In this document: piece after piece, positions 27,377 through 34,590 of the stretch
How the letters are laid out: each line of letters begins with the position of its first letter
How positions within the stretch are numbered: the stretch's first letter is position 1
Notes under the pieces: generated by a model
Database searches by the model: none
What the model saw: the letters and a program-made list of their open reading frames with translations, nothing else
Told to the model about the DNA's origin: nothing
NCBI GenBank assembly: GCA_000992305.1
Contig: LBTY01000003.1
Location: 1 to 46,786, forward strand
Source of the DNA: a candidate division TM6 bacterium GW2011_GWF2_38_10
GTDB lineage: Bacteria; Babelota; Babeliae; Babelales; RVW-14
Length of the DNA stretch: 46,786 nt
Direction: 5' to 3'
Made by a program: the position numbers and the translations under genes

Positions 27377-28213
27377 TAATTCTTGCGCAGCATCATCATC
27401 TAAAACAACTTCGTGATCAATAAGATGTCGAATTTGAAATTGTGCAAGCTGCTCATTAAATTCTCCTGGAATATGATAGGCTGCCTTATATAAAAAACCT
27501 ATATACGGCACGCCTATCGTCTGGGCAGCTTGAGAAACTGCAATAACATTTTCCTGACTATTATCGACAAAAATAATACGCGCAGGCGTCCACTGTCGAT
27601 ACCGTAAAAAAGCTCTCAAAACCTCACCTTTATCACAATGCGATGCAAACAAAATCCCTTTCTTAAACAAAGGATGTCGACCATTATAAAGCAATTCCTC
27701 AAAAACATGTTCTTCTAACGTCGGAAAGCTAAGAGAAAAATCAATCCCTAATTCCAAAAGCTCTTTAATCCGACAATCTTCTAACCGAGGAATAAGCTCA
27801 AAAGGACCTGCATAACAACGAGTCAGCGCCCCAACAACAACCCCTTTTTTTTGCATACGCTTAATAAGCTCTGGTGTTTTTTTATCAACGAGCATTCTTT
27901 TGCGCTGCACCACGGCAGCCGTACGTACACGCGCTCGCTTTTGACCATCTAACATATTCATTGGCTTACGAACATTTTTGCGCTGCGCAGCAGTTGCACG
28001 ATGCATCGTATCCTTTCCAACAACCAAAACTTTATCGATATCAAAAAGAACTAAGTCAGATTTTGATAATGTTGGAAGCAACCTCCATAACCGCTCGAGC
28101 GTTGTTACCTCATGAATAATGCTCACAGGCGGCTTTCTCTCGTCTTGTTGAGCATATATGACGAAGCCTCCAAATAGGCAACACCAACAAAAAATTACTT
28201 TTTGTATCTTCAT
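27347..28213 (-). CDS. Secreted HAD-like protein, DUF2608 type (copy 2)
   Basis: 288 residues from ATG 28213, chosen because GGGGAGGTGG lies just upstream and a signal peptide follows (about 1-21, VIFCWCCLFGGFVIYA); an upstream in-frame ATG would bury this signal. Motif I is FDIDKVL (Asp58, Asp60), both acids present, while the C-terminal motif is FVDN, against FVDD in copy 1. Homology to copy 1 is plain across the C-terminal half (GxLFAS, ALRAFLRY, IIFVDN, GVPYIGFL versus GVLFTC, LEAFLKY, IVFVDD, GIPFHGIL). A Lys/Arg-rich insertion at about 70-110 is absent from copy 1. It overlaps the end of the channel gene by 30 bases on the opposite strand. Confidence 0.7.
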   Translation of the reverse strand: MKIQKVIFCWCCLFGGFVIYAQQDERKPPVSIIHEVTTLERLWRLLPTLSKSDLVLFDIDKVLVVGKDTMHRATAAQRKNVRKPMNMLDGQKRARVRTAAVVQRKRMLVDKKTPELIKRMQKKGVVVGALTRCYAGPFELIPRLEDCRIKELLELGIDFSLSFPTLEEHVFEELLYNGRHPLFKKGILFASHCDKGEVLRAFLRYRQWTPARIIFVDNSQENVIAVSQAAQTIGVPYIGFLYKAAYHIPGEFNEQLAQFQIRHLIDHEVVLDDDAAQELLQKEQGKAD

Positions 28214-28358
28214 AGCCACCTCCCCCTTAACCCACTTTCTTTTTAGATTCCCTTGTGATATCATACTACAATAATTTTTCATGATGCAATTAAATGGAAA
28301 ACAGAACGAAATAAATAAGTATAACACAAAGTAACCCAAATCCGCCCAGAGGACCATA

Positions 28359-29000
28359 ATGATACAAAGCCCATTGTGTATTGATCTTTCACATCAACTA
28401 ACCACAACAACACCAACCTACGGTCACGATGCCCCATACTCATTAACAACAAATTCAACAATCAATACGCAAGGCTATGCTGATCATACGATCCAACTCG
28501 GAACGCATATTGGCACCCATATAGATGCCCCGTCTCATTTTATTGAAGGAGCACCAAGCATAGACCAATTCCCTGCTGAATATTTTGTAAAAAGAGGAAT
28601 AGTTATTGATGCCCGCGGCGCAAAACTCATTGACCAATCTTTTGTAAGCAATGTCCAACTCAAAGCTGACGACATTGTCCTTTTTTATACCGGACATGCA
28701 GCATTATGGGGAACGCAAGAGTATTTTGCCAAGCACCCACAACTTACCGAAGATTGCGTTGATCTGCTTATTGCAAAAAAAATAAATATGATTGGCATTG
28801 ACGCACCATCAATCGATACGCATCCTTTTGATCTGCATAAAAAAGTGTTACGCAAAAATATTTTGATTATAGAAAATCTTACTAATTTGCATATGTTATT
28901 GCCGCTTTCTTCATGCCTTATAAGTGCATTACCCCTCGCGCTTAATCAGGCATCTGCAAGCCCTGCAAGAGTTGTAGCCCTGTATGAACAGGGCTACTAA
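28359..29000 (+). CDS. Cyclase-family / kynurenine-formamidase-like metal hydrolase
   Basis: 213 residues. The metal-binding signature HxGTHxDAPxH is present as THIGTHIDAPSHF (His50, His54, Asp56, His60), and IGIDAPSIDTHPF gives the second conserved acid/His pair. This is the cyclase/KynB family, whose members include arylformamidases and isatin hydrolases. No signal peptide. An AGAGGA ribosome site precedes the ATG. No tryptophan-degradation genes are nearby, so the true substrate is unknown. Confidence 0.85.
   Translation: MIQSPLCIDLSHQLTTTTPTYGHDAPYSLTTNSTINTQGYADHTIQLGTHIGTHIDAPSHFIEGAPSIDQFPAEYFVKRGIVIDARGAKLIDQSFVSNVQLKADDIVLFYTGHAALWGTQEYFAKHPQLTEDCVDLLIAKKINMIGIDAPSIDTHPFDLHKKVLRKNILIIENLTNLHMLLPLSSCLISALPLALNQASASPARVVALYEQGY
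28974..28997 (+). terminator. Perfect 9-bp hairpin ending at the cyclase stop codon
   Basis: GTAGCCCTG (28974-28982) pairs with CAGGGCTAC (28989-28997), loop of 6, directly before the TAA stop. There is no T run. The stem is coding sequence, so it also encodes the last residues. Confidence 0.45.
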
Positions 29001-29087
29001 CCATAATCTTAATGTATAACCTCGATGCGCTAGGAAATATAACCTCCATTTCCCATGCACCATTGATCGGTAAAATAAATTCAAAAT

Positions 29088-30017
29088 TTAACTTTTTTTG
29101 AAATAGAATCTCTGAGGATTACAAACCGGTGTAGTCTCCCTAGATTGATAAGCAGATGAATAAGCAGAGCTAAACGGCGTTTGTACTCTAGAGGGATTGG
29201 AAGTCTTTTGGCGACACCCTGCTATTTTCTTGTATACATCAACTATTTTTTCGCATGATTCACCTACACATACAACTATTCCCTTGCATAATCCAGCTAC
29301 CCCACGCAATACAATTAATCCAGCTAATACAAAACCAGCATTAACAATAATACTCCTAATACTCCAAACGCATTTATCATTAGAATCAACACATGTTTCA
29401 TATAATTGTTTCAATTCAGGCTGACATTGTTTTTGTACGGCACTCAAACATGGATTTTTGTGCGATGAATAAGATGAATAATTTGGTACTACGAACCTGT
29501 AAAACTCTTGTTGATTATCATACTCACTGCTATTTTCAATTGTATAATCATTGAGAATGTTTATACCTAAATCTTCACAGTCGTTACACTTATTAAAACA
29601 AGAGGCTACCGTTTCTAGTCCTTTTTTACAATCTTTAATGGCATATCCAACAGCAGCTGCACCCTGCGCAAATCCACCCGGCAAAAACACATCAACAATT
29701 TTATCCCAATGCATATTACTCAATGCTTCAGACTTTTCTTTGTTACAAGATTCACAGTGTGAAAGAGCCGAAAGTGCCAACGTCGTCATAAATGCAAGCC
29801 CTAACGGAGATGTAATTGTTTTTTCAGAATGTGTATAGATACACAAATCACTTGGTTTTGGCATAAGCTGAGATCGTTCTGAGACTCTTTCCTGCCATTT
29901 TTGTTGTTGCATACGCGCCTGCTTAGCGCAACGCTTAACATTTCTTGATGCAAATATCTGCATAGGCATACATGAAACAACAACCAACGCAAGTACTGCC
30001 TGTACCTTTTTGAACAT
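29088..30017 (-). CDS. Cys-rich exported protein of unknown function
   Basis: Not recognised. 309 residues with a signal peptide (about 1-24, VLALVVVSCMPMQIFA) and roughly 20 cysteines, many in CxxC-like spacing (HCESC, CFNKCNDC). A hydrophobic stretch at ~225-250 (IIVNAGFVLAGLIVLRGVAG) is a possible membrane helix; the C-terminal ~60 residues are Ser/Arg-rich. A good sigma70-type promoter lies upstream. Many cysteines in an exported protein suggest disulfide bonds or metal binding, but nothing identifies which. The 87 bases between it and the cyclase gene hold nothing I can name. Confidence 0.7.
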   Translation of the reverse strand: MFKKVQAVLALVVVSCMPMQIFASRNVKRCAKQARMQQQKWQERVSERSQLMPKPSDLCIYTHSEKTITSPLGLAFMTTLALSALSHCESCNKEKSEALSNMHWDKIVDVFLPGGFAQGAAAVGYAIKDCKKGLETVASCFNKCNDCEDLGINILNDYTIENSSEYDNQQEFYRFVVPNYSSYSSHKNPCLSAVQKQCQPELKQLYETCVDSNDKCVWSIRSIIVNAGFVLAGLIVLRGVAGLCKGIVVCVGESCEKIVDVYKKIAGCRQKTSNPSRVQTPFSSAYSSAYQSRETTPVCNPQRFYFKKS

Positions 30018-30080
30018 AAAACCTCCATTTTACACAATTGGCATAGAATTCTTTAAATGGCTAATTGTATTTACAGGTTA

Positions 30081-30109
30081 AGATTAGCAATTTAATTCAT
30101 AACTGTCAA
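30081..30109 (-). promoter_or_regulatory. Predicted promoter of the Cys-rich protein
   Basis: On the minus strand TTGACA (30109-30104), 17-base spacer, TAATCT (30086-30081): perfect -35 and close -10. It lies in the gap after the exchanger gene. Confidence 0.6.
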
Positions 30110-30130
30110 TTGCTATGCAAAAAATACTCT

Positions 30131-31096
30131 TTACCCGAGCCGCGTATATCCAAACAACATAAAAATAGCCACTAAGAGAATAAGCGCCACCCCTTCGACT
30201 CTCCCAATTTTATGACGAAAGACAATCCCACCAGTAATAATAGCCATTGCAGCAAAGAAAAACGGAGCTATCCAAATAACTCGAGACAACGAAACCTCCG
30301 AACGAGAAAAAACCGCCAAAAAGCCCAATACGAGCGTTGCTTGCTTTAAAACAGCTCCCAAAGCATTACCCAATGCTAATTGATACTCTTTCTTTTTGAT
30401 CGACAATATGCTCAGCGCTAATTCTGGCAATGAAGTGCCCAAGGCTATAATCGTAGACCCCATGACCCCTACCGTTAAGGGCGTTGCAGCAACAATAACA
30501 AGCGCCGCCTTCACACACATATGACTCGCAACCAGTATTCCGGCTATACTAAAAAAAAACCGTATAAATAACCATAAAGCGCCAACCTTTGGATGCGTTA
30601 AAGCCTCAACCTCGCCATTAACAACACCTTCAACCTGTAAAGCCCTTTGAGTAAGCCACACAAAAATAATAGTGCCAACATACACAACAATTAAACCAAC
30701 ACCCATTAAAGGCGTAATAACACGTATTGTAAAAAGAAATCCCATAAGAACACAATTAATAACAACCATAATAAGCGCATTTTTAATTTCATGGGGCATA
30801 ATCAAAAGTGGCCCAACAAGCGCTATGGGAAAACCAAGAACAGCCGTTATATTATAAAAATTTGACCCTATAATATCTCCCACCGAAAGAGCCGGAACAT
30901 CTTTTAAAATAGCATTAAAAGCAATTGCAAACTCAGGGAGCGCAGTAGAAACCGCAAGCAAAACAAAACCAACCAAAAAAGTATCCACACCATAAACAAC
31001 AGCAATTGCCTGTGATGACGCAATCGCCTTATCCCCGGCCCACCATAATAAAAAAAGACCAAGAACTAATAGAATAGAATACCCCAACAAAACCAT
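30131..31096 (-). CDS. Na+/Ca2+ exchanger superfamily antiporter (CaCA, YrbG-like)
   Basis: 321 residues, almost wholly hydrophobic with about ten membrane helices. The two inverted alpha repeats that bind cations are visible: AVSTALPEFAIAF at ~48-60 with VGDIIGSNFYN, and IALGTSLPELALS in the second half with ALGNALGAVLKQ. The second repeat's usual GSN is changed to GAV. YrbG/CaxA-type bacterial members exchange Ca2+ for Na+ or H+. A GGGGAGGAG ribosome site precedes the ATG. Together with the P-type Ca2+ ATPase at 21629 this gives two candidate Ca2+ exporters in one region. Confidence 0.85.
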   Translation of the reverse strand: MVLLGYSILLVLGLFLLWWAGDKAIASSQAIAVVYGVDTFLVGFVLLAVSTALPEFAIAFNAILKDVPALSVGDIIGSNFYNITAVLGFPIALVGPLLIMPHEIKNALIMVVINCVLMGFLFTIRVITPLMGVGLIVVYVGTIIFVWLTQRALQVEGVVNGEVEALTHPKVGALWLFIRFFFSIAGILVASHMCVKAALVIVAATPLTVGVMGSTIIALGTSLPELALSILSIKKKEYQLALGNALGAVLKQATLVLGFLAVFSRSEVSLSRVIWIAPFFFAAMAIITGGIVFRHKIGRVEGVALILLVAIFMLFGYTRLG

Positions 31097-31117
31097 CGCT
31101 CCTCCCCTTTATAAGTA

Positions 31118-31135
31118 AAGGGCCCGAAAGCCCTT
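31118..31135 (-). terminator. Hairpin after the MacAB-like operon
   Basis: AAGGGC (31118-31123) pairs with GCCCTT (31130-31135). On the minus strand it lies 29 bases after the permease stop and just ahead of the antiporter ribosome site; the trailing T run is weak. Confidence 0.5.
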
Positions 31136-31164
31136 CACAACAGATATGATAGTACAAAAACACC

Positions 31165-32376
31165 CTACGTATCCAAAAGAGCCTCAACAGGATTTAACTG
31201 TGAAGCTTTGTATGCAGGATAATACCCAAAAAAGAGTCCTATAAGCACTGAAGAAACTAACGAAATTACTAACGCTGATTTTGATATAAAAATCGGCCAA
31301 CCAAGGGCAAACCCTATAGCCTCCGAAACACCAATCCCTATCAGCGCACCAACAATCCCGCCAGCCAAACAAATAGCAACTGCTTCAAAGATAAATTGTG
31401 ACAAAATAGTTTTGGTTGTTGCCCCCAATGCCATGCGAATACCTATTTCTTTGGTTCGCTCGGTTACCGAAACCAACATGATATTCATAATCCCAACACC
31501 ACCGACAATAAGCGAGATCGATGCAATAATTAACAGTAATAAATTTAACACTTGCGAAGCAGAATCCGATGCCTGAGAGATATCATCCTGCGTAAATATA
31601 GTAAAATCATCTTCATCAGCTTCTATTAAATTATGATTTTGACGTAAAATTGCACGAATATGATTCGCCGTCGCAGTCATACGCTCTTTGGTTTTAACCG
31701 AAAGCAAAAAGGCCGTATAATTCAACGTTCCCATCATTTTGCGTTGGATTGTTTTGATAGGGGCAAATGCAATGTCATCCTGATCACGACCATCTGGACT
31801 TTTACCCAGTTCATCCAACACACCAATGACTTTAAATGGCAATCGCTTAATTCGTACGGTTTTGCCAATTGGATCTTCTGTTCCAAAAAGCTCTTTAGCT
31901 GTCACAACACCCAAAACAATCACGCGGCGCCCAGCTAAAACATCTTGCTCAGAAAAAAACTCTCCACGCTTGATATTCCAGTTTCTAATTTTAGCATATT
32001 GATGATTAACCCCGCCAACCGTAGTTTGCCAATTTCCCGTCTCGGAAACAACTTTACTTGGTAACATAACACCCGGCGAGATATACTCAACATCATCACA
32101 TTCATAACGGATAGCATCCAAATCACCCTGTTTAAGGGTTAATGCAACCCCGCTGCGCTGGCTTAAATGCTTTGGTGATGCTCCAAGAACAATAATAAAA
32201 TTACTGCCCAACTTCTCAATCGCCTCATTAACGCGCGCCTTAGCCCCTTCGCCAATGGACATAACCGCAATAATCGATACAACCCCTATGATAATACCCA
32301 ATGTTGTCAATAATGATCGCACCTTGTGGTTATTGAGCGAGCGAAAAGCAGAAATACTTATTTGATAAAAATTCAT
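31165..32376 (-). CDS. MacB/FtsX-type ABC transporter permease
   Basis: 403 residues. A first membrane helix (~18-42, LTTLGIIIGVVSIIAVMSIGEG) is followed by a ~230-residue periplasmic MacB_PCD domain and three C-terminal helices (LLLLIIASISLIVGGVGIMNIMLVSVTERTKEIG, then IFEAVAICLAGGIVGALIGIG and the last). The GIMNIMLVSVTERTKEIGIRMALGA motif is the FtsX-family hallmark. The ATG overlaps the ATPase stop (4 bases). Together with the adaptor gene it forms a tripartite efflux or lipoprotein-type export module; no outer-membrane channel gene is in the window. Substrate unknown. Confidence 0.92.
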   Translation of the reverse strand: MNFYQISISAFRSLNNHKVRSLLTTLGIIIGVVSIIAVMSIGEGAKARVNEAIEKLGSNFIIVLGASPKHLSQRSGVALTLKQGDLDAIRYECDDVEYISPGVMLPSKVVSETGNWQTTVGGVNHQYAKIRNWNIKRGEFFSEQDVLAGRRVIVLGVVTAKELFGTEDPIGKTVRIKRLPFKVIGVLDELGKSPDGRDQDDIAFAPIKTIQRKMMGTLNYTAFLLSVKTKERMTATANHIRAILRQNHNLIEADEDDFTIFTQDDISQASDSASQVLNLLLLIIASISLIVGGVGIMNIMLVSVTERTKEIGIRMALGATTKTILSQFIFEAVAICLAGGIVGALIGIGVSEAIGFALGWPIFISKSALVISLVSSVLIGLFFGYYPAYKASQLNPVEALLDT

Positions 32377-33032
32377 AATCTCCCCTCGTTGCCCGTTTGC
32401 TTGTCGGCAATAATATTTCCATCAACCAACTCAATAATACGCTTTGCTTTTGCGGCAATACTTGGTTCATGCGTAACCAATACAATGGTTACCTTATGCT
32501 GCTCATTTAAATCTCTAAAAATCTTTAAAATCGTATCACCGGTCTCCGAATCAAGATTTCCCGTTGGTTCGTCAGCCAACAAAATAGAAGGCTTATTAAC
32601 CAATGAACGCGCGATTGCAACACGTTGCTGCTGCCCTCCAGAAAGTTGATACGGATAGTGATCCATTCGATGCCCAAGATCAACAAGTTCAAGCAATTTT
32701 GCCGCCTCTTGCCGAGCTTGTTCTTCGGTTACTCCAGCATACAACCGAGGTAAGGCAACATTATCAAGTGCCGTCAAATCTGCCAACAAATGGAACTTCT
32801 GAAAAACAAACCCTATTTTTTGGTTACGAATAACCGCCAATTCATCACGCTGCGCTTGCCCGACGTCAACACTGTCAATACTATAAGACCCTTCAAACTG
32901 ATTATCCAGGCAACCAATAACATGCATCAGGGTCGATTTTCCCGACCCTGAAAACCCTGTAATTGCTATAAATTCACCAGCATCAACCGAAAGATTAATA
33001 CCCTTGAGCGCCTGCACAACGGTATCACCCAT
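32373..33032 (-). CDS. MacB/LolD-type ABC ATPase (N-terminus in another frame, see the next entry)
   Basis: 219 residues from the internal ATG 33032. It has a Walker A (FSGSGKSTLMHVIG), a Q loop, the signature LSGGQQQRVAIARSLV, Walker B with ILLADEPTGNLD, and the H-loop region VLVTHE. The family normally starts ~12 residues earlier with a MLIEIKDLKK-like strand. That strand is present at 33070-33042 in a different frame, separated by an A6 run. Start at 33032 lacks a ribosome site, so translation from 33070 with a -1 shift is the alternative. It sits between the adaptor and the permease genes in one operon. The ATPase core is complete. Confidence 0.9.
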   Translation of the reverse strand: MGDTVVQALKGINLSVDAGEFIAITGFSGSGKSTLMHVIGCLDNQFEGSYSIDSVDVGQAQRDELAVIRNQKIGFVFQKFHLLADLTALDNVALPRLYAGVTEEQARQEAAKLLELVDLGHRMDHYPYQLSGGQQQRVAIARSLVNKPSILLADEPTGNLDSETGDTILKIFRDLNEQHKVTIVLVTHEPSIAAKAKRIIELVDGNIIADKQTGNEGRL

Positions 33033-33070
33033 ACGATATGCTTTTTTAAATCTTTAATTTCGATAAGCAT
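33032..33070 (-). other. Out-of-frame first codons of the ABC ATPase with A AAA AAG slippery sequence
   Basis: ATG at 33070 gives MLIEIKDLKK, the usual MacB/LolD N-terminus, 2 bases after the adaptor stop. In this frame TTA AAA AAG is followed by CAT and a stop at 32968 after 34 codons. Slipping -1 on A AAA AAG gives KKAYRMGDT, which continues into the ATPase. One extra A would do the same, so a mutation or read error is equally possible. Confidence 0.75.
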
Positions 33071-33072
33071 AA

Positions 33073-34326
33073 TTATTTACCTAATCCACCGGGTTTACCA
33101 AACATCCCTTTTAAAATCAAATTCTCACGATTCACATCATCAACTTCTGTAACCACAAGTTGATCTTGGGATAATCCCTTTTTCACTTCAACCGTGCGTC
33201 CATCATTGGCACCCAAAACAACTTCTACACGACGAATCGTCTTATTTGCATCGAGTACCCACAAAAATTCTTTTGATTCTTTTTGGTGCTTTGGTGTTGC
33301 AGACCGAGATGGCTTTGGTGCATGTTTATCAACTTTTTCCTTGCACACAACATCATCAGGCGCAACAACAGTATACCCAGCAACGGCTCCAGCTGAACAC
33401 AACTGCGCATAGCTTACTCGCATTGCTTTTACAGGAACCGCCAAAGCATTTTTTGCACGCGCAACCTTAATGTCGGCGTTAATGGTCATTCCTGGACGTA
33501 ACTTAAGGTCTTCATTACGAATATTGAGCACAGTGTTATACGTTACAACGTTATCAACAATGTTTGCAAGATATTTTACATATGCCACTTTCGCCTTAAA
33601 TTTGATACGAGGGAAAGCATCAACTGCACACGTCACCGACTGCCCTGGCTCAACAAGCCCAATATCAGCTTCATCAACATTAATGTGTGCTTCCATCTCA
33701 CGTAAATCTTTTGCAAGCGTGTACAAAGCAGTCGCCTGAAATTGCGCGGTAACCATTTGTCCCAAGTCAACCATTTTAGAAATAACAATGCTATCTTCCG
33801 GTGCCCGTACGAAAAGGTTATTATATTGTTTTTGGTACAAATCAAGGTTAGCATCAAGTCTTTGTACTGAAGCTTTTGCAACTTCATATCCTTGCACTAC
33901 GCTATCAAACGTATTTTCCGCAAGTTGCCCAGCATCAAACAATGCCTTTTGGCGTTTATAAAACTTCTCCTGAAACGTTAAATTTGCCCGTGCTTCAAGC
34001 AACTCAGCCTTTGTACGTCGTACCTGACAATCGCCCACCCCGTCATCTAGCTGAATAAGAAGCTGATCTTTTTTTACCACATCATTATCAAGTGCATGTA
34101 TTTTTACAATACGCCCCGCGACCAAGCTTCCCACCGTAATTTGCACAACGGCCTTAAGATTCCCTGAAGCATTAACAAATTGCGTTATACCTTGGGTAAC
34201 CGGTTTTTCATAACGAATAGGATCGGTAAGTGGCGCCGCTTTTTTCTTTTTCAAATAAAAAACAACCCCGGCACCCATAACCCCCACCATGAGAGCAAGC
34301 AGATAACGCTTTTTCATAAAATTCAT
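33073..34326 (-). CDS. MacA-like periplasmic adaptor (membrane fusion protein)
   Basis: 417 residues. N-terminal membrane anchor at ~6-25 (YLLALMVGVMGAGVVFYL); a biotinyl-lipoyl-like half with GSLVAGRIVKIHALDNDVVKKDQLLIQLDD at ~66-95; a helical hairpin ~100-190 (AELLEARANLTFQEKFYKR and its return); then beta-barrel segments with VDLGQMVTAQ and LKLRPGMTINADI. This is the HlyD/MacA layout that links an inner-membrane ABC transporter to the outer membrane. A charged insertion near residues 330-355 (HAPKPSRSATPKHQKE) is unusual. It has an AAGAAGGA ribosome site and leads the ATPase-permease operon. Confidence 0.9.
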   Translation of the reverse strand: MNFMKKRYLLALMVGVMGAGVVFYLKKKKAAPLTDPIRYEKPVTQGITQFVNASGNLKAVVQITVGSLVAGRIVKIHALDNDVVKKDQLLIQLDDGVGDCQVRRTKAELLEARANLTFQEKFYKRQKALFDAGQLAENTFDSVVQGYEVAKASVQRLDANLDLYQKQYNNLFVRAPEDSIVISKMVDLGQMVTAQFQATALYTLAKDLREMEAHINVDEADIGLVEPGQSVTCAVDAFPRIKFKAKVAYVKYLANIVDNVVTYNTVLNIRNEDLKLRPGMTINADIKVARAKNALAVPVKAMRVSYAQLCSAGAVAGYTVVAPDDVVCKEKVDKHAPKPSRSATPKHQKESKEFLWVLDANKTIRRVEVVLGANDGRTVEVKKGLSQDQLVVTEVDDVNRENLILKGMFGKPGGLGK

Positions 34327-34560
34327 AAAATCCTTCTTGTTACAAGATTAAAAATGACACTATTCAAAATCAAGAGAACTTTTAATTATAATAAAAGAAT
34401 GAATAAGAGACAAATAAAATAACGTTTTTTATTATTTTTTTATACGATTACATTTTATTTGTGCGCGATTGCAGTAATTCTGTATAAGTTTCGCACTATA
34501 AAAAAATAGCTGATAAGCGAAGGCACATAACACAAGTAGATCACATACATAAAGTAGAAT

Positions 34561-34582
34561 GGCGGGAATAACAACTCCCGCC
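34561..34582 (-). terminator. Hairpin after lon
   Basis: GGCGGGA (34561-34567) pairs with TCCCGCC (34576-34582), loop of 8, starting 9 bases beyond the lon stop. The T run is poor. The remaining 234 bases to the adaptor start hold no gene I can support. Confidence 0.6.
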
Positions 34583-34590
34583 TGTATAGA

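Noticed and set aside
28214..28357. 48-residue N-terminal extension of the second HAD-like protein
   Set aside because: A strong ribosome site and signal peptide start at 28213; the extension would bury the signal.
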